The notes beneath the pieces are model-generated. The model was not told where the DNA came from. It was given only the letters and a program-made list of their open reading frames with translations, and made no database searches. Of a stretch of 8,796 nt of DNA, positions 7,364 through 8,796 are shown one piece after another. This stretch comes from Candidatus Omnitrophota bacterium (GTDB taxonomy: Bacteria; Omnitrophota; Gorgyraeia; Gorgyraeales; Gorgyraeaceae): positions 1 through 8,796 of the forward strand of contig JABMRA010000110.1 in NCBI GenBank assembly GCA_013202925.1, read 5' to 3'. The translations under genes and the position numbers were made by a program. Position 1 is the first letter of the stretch. Each line of letters opens with the position of its first letter.

Positions 7364-7384
7364 TAATCCGCCTTAGGCAGATTA
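7364..7384 (-). repeat. Palindrome spanning rpoB stop codon, rpoB-rpoC spacer
   Basis: Plus-strand TAATCCGCC (7364-7372) and GGCAGATTA (7376-7384) are inverted repeats around a 3-nt loop. Eight of nine positions are Watson-Crick and the ninth is a U.G wobble in the mRNA sense. The 5' arm in the mRNA begins with the rpoB UAA stop codon itself (7382-7384), so the stem can form only after the terminating ribosome leaves. There is no U-run after it. The spacer then gives the rpoC SD (AAGGGAG, 7344-7350). The core matches the palindrome in the rpoC-rpsL spacer. Confidence 0.75.
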
Positions 7385-8796
7385 TTTCTTTTTGCGCATG
7401 GCCTTTTTGCGCTTCTTGCGCTGCGCCTTTAGGTCCTCTTTGGAAACAATAACAGGCGAAATACCGCTTGAGTCCTTGTACTCTGTCCTGATGTCCAGGC
7501 AAAGGCTCTGCAGCTCCTTGACTAACACATTAAAGGATTCCGGCGTACCGGGGTGCAGCGCGTGCTCACCTTTGACTATAGATTCGTATACCTTGGTCCT
7601 TCCGCTCACGTCGTCGCTCTTTACGGTCAGGAGTTCCTGCAGGGTATAGGCAGCTCCGTACGCCTCCAGTGCCCAGACCTCCATTTCTCCAAATCTCTGT
7701 CCGCCAAACTGCGCCTTGCCGCCAAGAGGCTGCTGCGTCACCAGCGAATACGGGCCAATTGAACGAGCGTGTATCTTATCGTCCACGAGATGTGCGAGTT
7801 TCATCATGTATATGTAGCCCACAGTGACCTCTTGATTAAAGGCCGCACCTGTCAGGCCGTCAAACATCCTAACCTTTCCGTGCTCAGGAAGGCCTGCCTT
7901 GCGTAACTCCAGCTTTATCTCTTCTTCTTTCGCGCCGTCGAAGACAGGTGAAGTGACCTTGAAGCCCATTACCTTTGCAGCCCAGCCAAGGTGCGTCTCC
8001 AGTATCTGCCCAACGTTCATCCTTGAAGGCACGCCAAGTGGATTCAGAACCACCTCAACAGGCCTGCCGTCTTCCATGTAAGGCATGTCCTCTTCAGGCA
8101 GGATCTTGGCGATCACGCCTTTGTTCCCGTGCCTGCCAGCCATTTTATCACCGACGGACAATCTCTTCTTACTGGCAATGTACACTACCACCCTCTTTAA
8201 GACACCGGCTGGTAATTCATCGCCTCTCTTTATCTTGTCCACTTCGTGCTCTTCCTCGTAAAGCACTTCCTCTATCTGGTCATTGTAAATCACGAGCGTT
8301 CGCTTTATCTCTGCTTCAAGTTCAAGATCAGTATCCACTTTTACGCTGGCAACGTCGCATTTTTCAAACTTGGAGATATCCTTTTGCCTGACCGGCCTGC
8401 CCTCTGCCACGAGCGTAGTCCCTGTCTCGTCGGAAAGAAGCGAGGCTGTCAGCTTTACGCCGGAGAGAAGTTTAAATAAACGATTGCGTCTTTCTTTTTT
8501 GATATTCTCTACACGTTTTTCGTATTCTGCCCTTATCTTCTGTATCTTTGCATGCTCATTACTGAGGTCTTCCTTTGATTTTGATTTCTGACCTTTCCTG
8601 GAAAAGACCTTTGCGTCCACCACTATCCCCTCTACACCTGACGACACCGTAAGCGATGCGTCGCGGACATCACCTGCCTTTTCTCCGAATATTGCACGCA
8701 GGAGTTTTTCCTCCGGAGAAAGCTCTGTCTCGCTCTTTGGCGCGACCTTGCCCACGAGTATGTCTCCGGGCTCTACTTCTGCGCCTACCCTGATAA
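7382..8796 (-). CDS. rpoB: DNA-directed RNA polymerase subunit beta, C-terminal part (cut by window edge)
   Basis: Beta is the second large subunit of RNA polymerase and lines the active-site cleft opposite beta'. About 470 residues are present, roughly the last third; the frame is open to the right edge, so the true start lies outside. The fragment opens IRVGAEVEPGDILVGKV and ETELSPEEKLLRAIFGEKA, then a charged, probably flexible or helical segment (fragment residues about 66-108). Next come the active-site block GDKMAGRHGNKG (215-226), EDMPYMEDGRPVEVVLNPLG (about 235-254) and the C-terminal clamp block GGKAQFGGQRFGEMEVWALE (358-377). The start of each motif agrees with bacterial RpoB. The rifampicin-binding region is outside the window. 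The protein ends in an unusually basic tail, KAQRKKRKKAMRKKK, with 11 Lys/Arg in 15 residues, then TAA. It is 43 bp upstream of rpoC and surely co-transcribed. Confidence 0.97.
   Translation of the reverse strand, partial: IRVGAEVEPGDILVGKVAPKSETELSPEEKLLRAIFGEKAGDVRDASLTVSSGVEGIVVDAKVFSRKGQKSKSKEDLSNEHAKIQKIRAEYEKRVENIKKERRNRLFKLLSGVKLTASLLSDETGTTLVAEGRPVRQKDISKFEKCDVASVKVDTDLELEAEIKRTLVIYNDQIEEVLYEEEHEVDKIKRGDELPAGVLKRVVVYIASKKRLSVGDKMAGRHGNKGVIAKILPEEDMPYMEDGRPVEVVLNPLGVPSRMNVGQILETHLGWAAKVMGFKVTSPVFDGAKEEEIKLELRKAGLPEHGKVRMFDGLTGAAFNQEVTVGYIYMMKLAHLVDDKIHARSIGPYSLVTQQPLGGKAQFGGQRFGEMEVWALEAYGAAYTLQELLTVKSDDVSGRTKVYESIVKGEHALHPGTPESFNVLVKELQSLCLDIRTEYKDSSGISPVIVSKEDLKAQRKKRKKAMRKKK

Noticed and set aside
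1..8796. A novel defence, mobile or biosynthetic system
   Set aside because: Every coding stretch belongs to a universal housekeeping gene in its standard order, without inserted genes. No transposase, CRISPR array, tRNA or attachment site was seen.

Overview
The window holds part of the core information-processing gene cluster of a bacterium, and every gene is on the minus strand. In transcription order, from high to low coordinates, these are: the 3' part of rpoB (RNA polymerase beta), rpoC (beta'), rpsL (ribosomal protein S12), rpsG (S7), fusA (elongation factor G) and the first 46 codons of tuf (EF-Tu). Both window edges cut genes, rpoB at the right and tuf at the left. About 97% of the window is coding. 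I see no tRNA, rRNA, transposon, phage or CRISPR signal and no gene on the plus strand.

The organism is a bacterium of roughly 45-50% G+C. The rpoC product carries the long insertion in the trigger loop (SI3) that is typical of Gram-negative-type lineages. The RpoB/RpoC wording looks to me like the PVC/Omnitrophota neighbourhood, probably a metagenomic genome. That placement is an impression from memory of similar proteins and was not tested by alignment. The S12 loop residues that govern streptomycin response (PKKPNSA and VKDLPG) are wild type.

Layout: rpoB 3' part (7382-8796), 43 bp spacer, rpoC (3304-7338), 53 bp spacer, rpsL (2876-3250), 104 bp spacer, rpsG (2301-2771), 68 bp spacer, fusA (163-2232), 22 bp spacer, tuf (1-140). 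The beta operon (rpoBC) and the str operon (rpsL-rpsG-fusA-tuf) are therefore joined head to tail. No L7Ae-type gene lies between them, and no convincing intrinsic terminator interrupts the series. The products make up the catalytic core of transcription, two proteins of the 30S subunit (decoding centre and head), and the two GTPases that drive elongation. Co-transcription would couple the supply of transcription and translation machinery.

The genes are ordinary; the less expected structure lies in the spacers. Three of the five carry inverted repeats. The rpoB-rpoC and rpoC-rpsL spacers each have a short GC-rich palindrome right at the upstream stop codon, and the two share an ATC(C/T)GCC...GGCGGAT core. 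The rpsL-rpsG spacer holds a 57-bp AT-rich imperfect palindrome whose arms are each built of four heptamers in strict 7-nt register. These look like small dispersed repeats that have settled in a highly conserved operon, or local mRNA processing/regulatory hairpins. I found no evidence of a novel multi-gene system.
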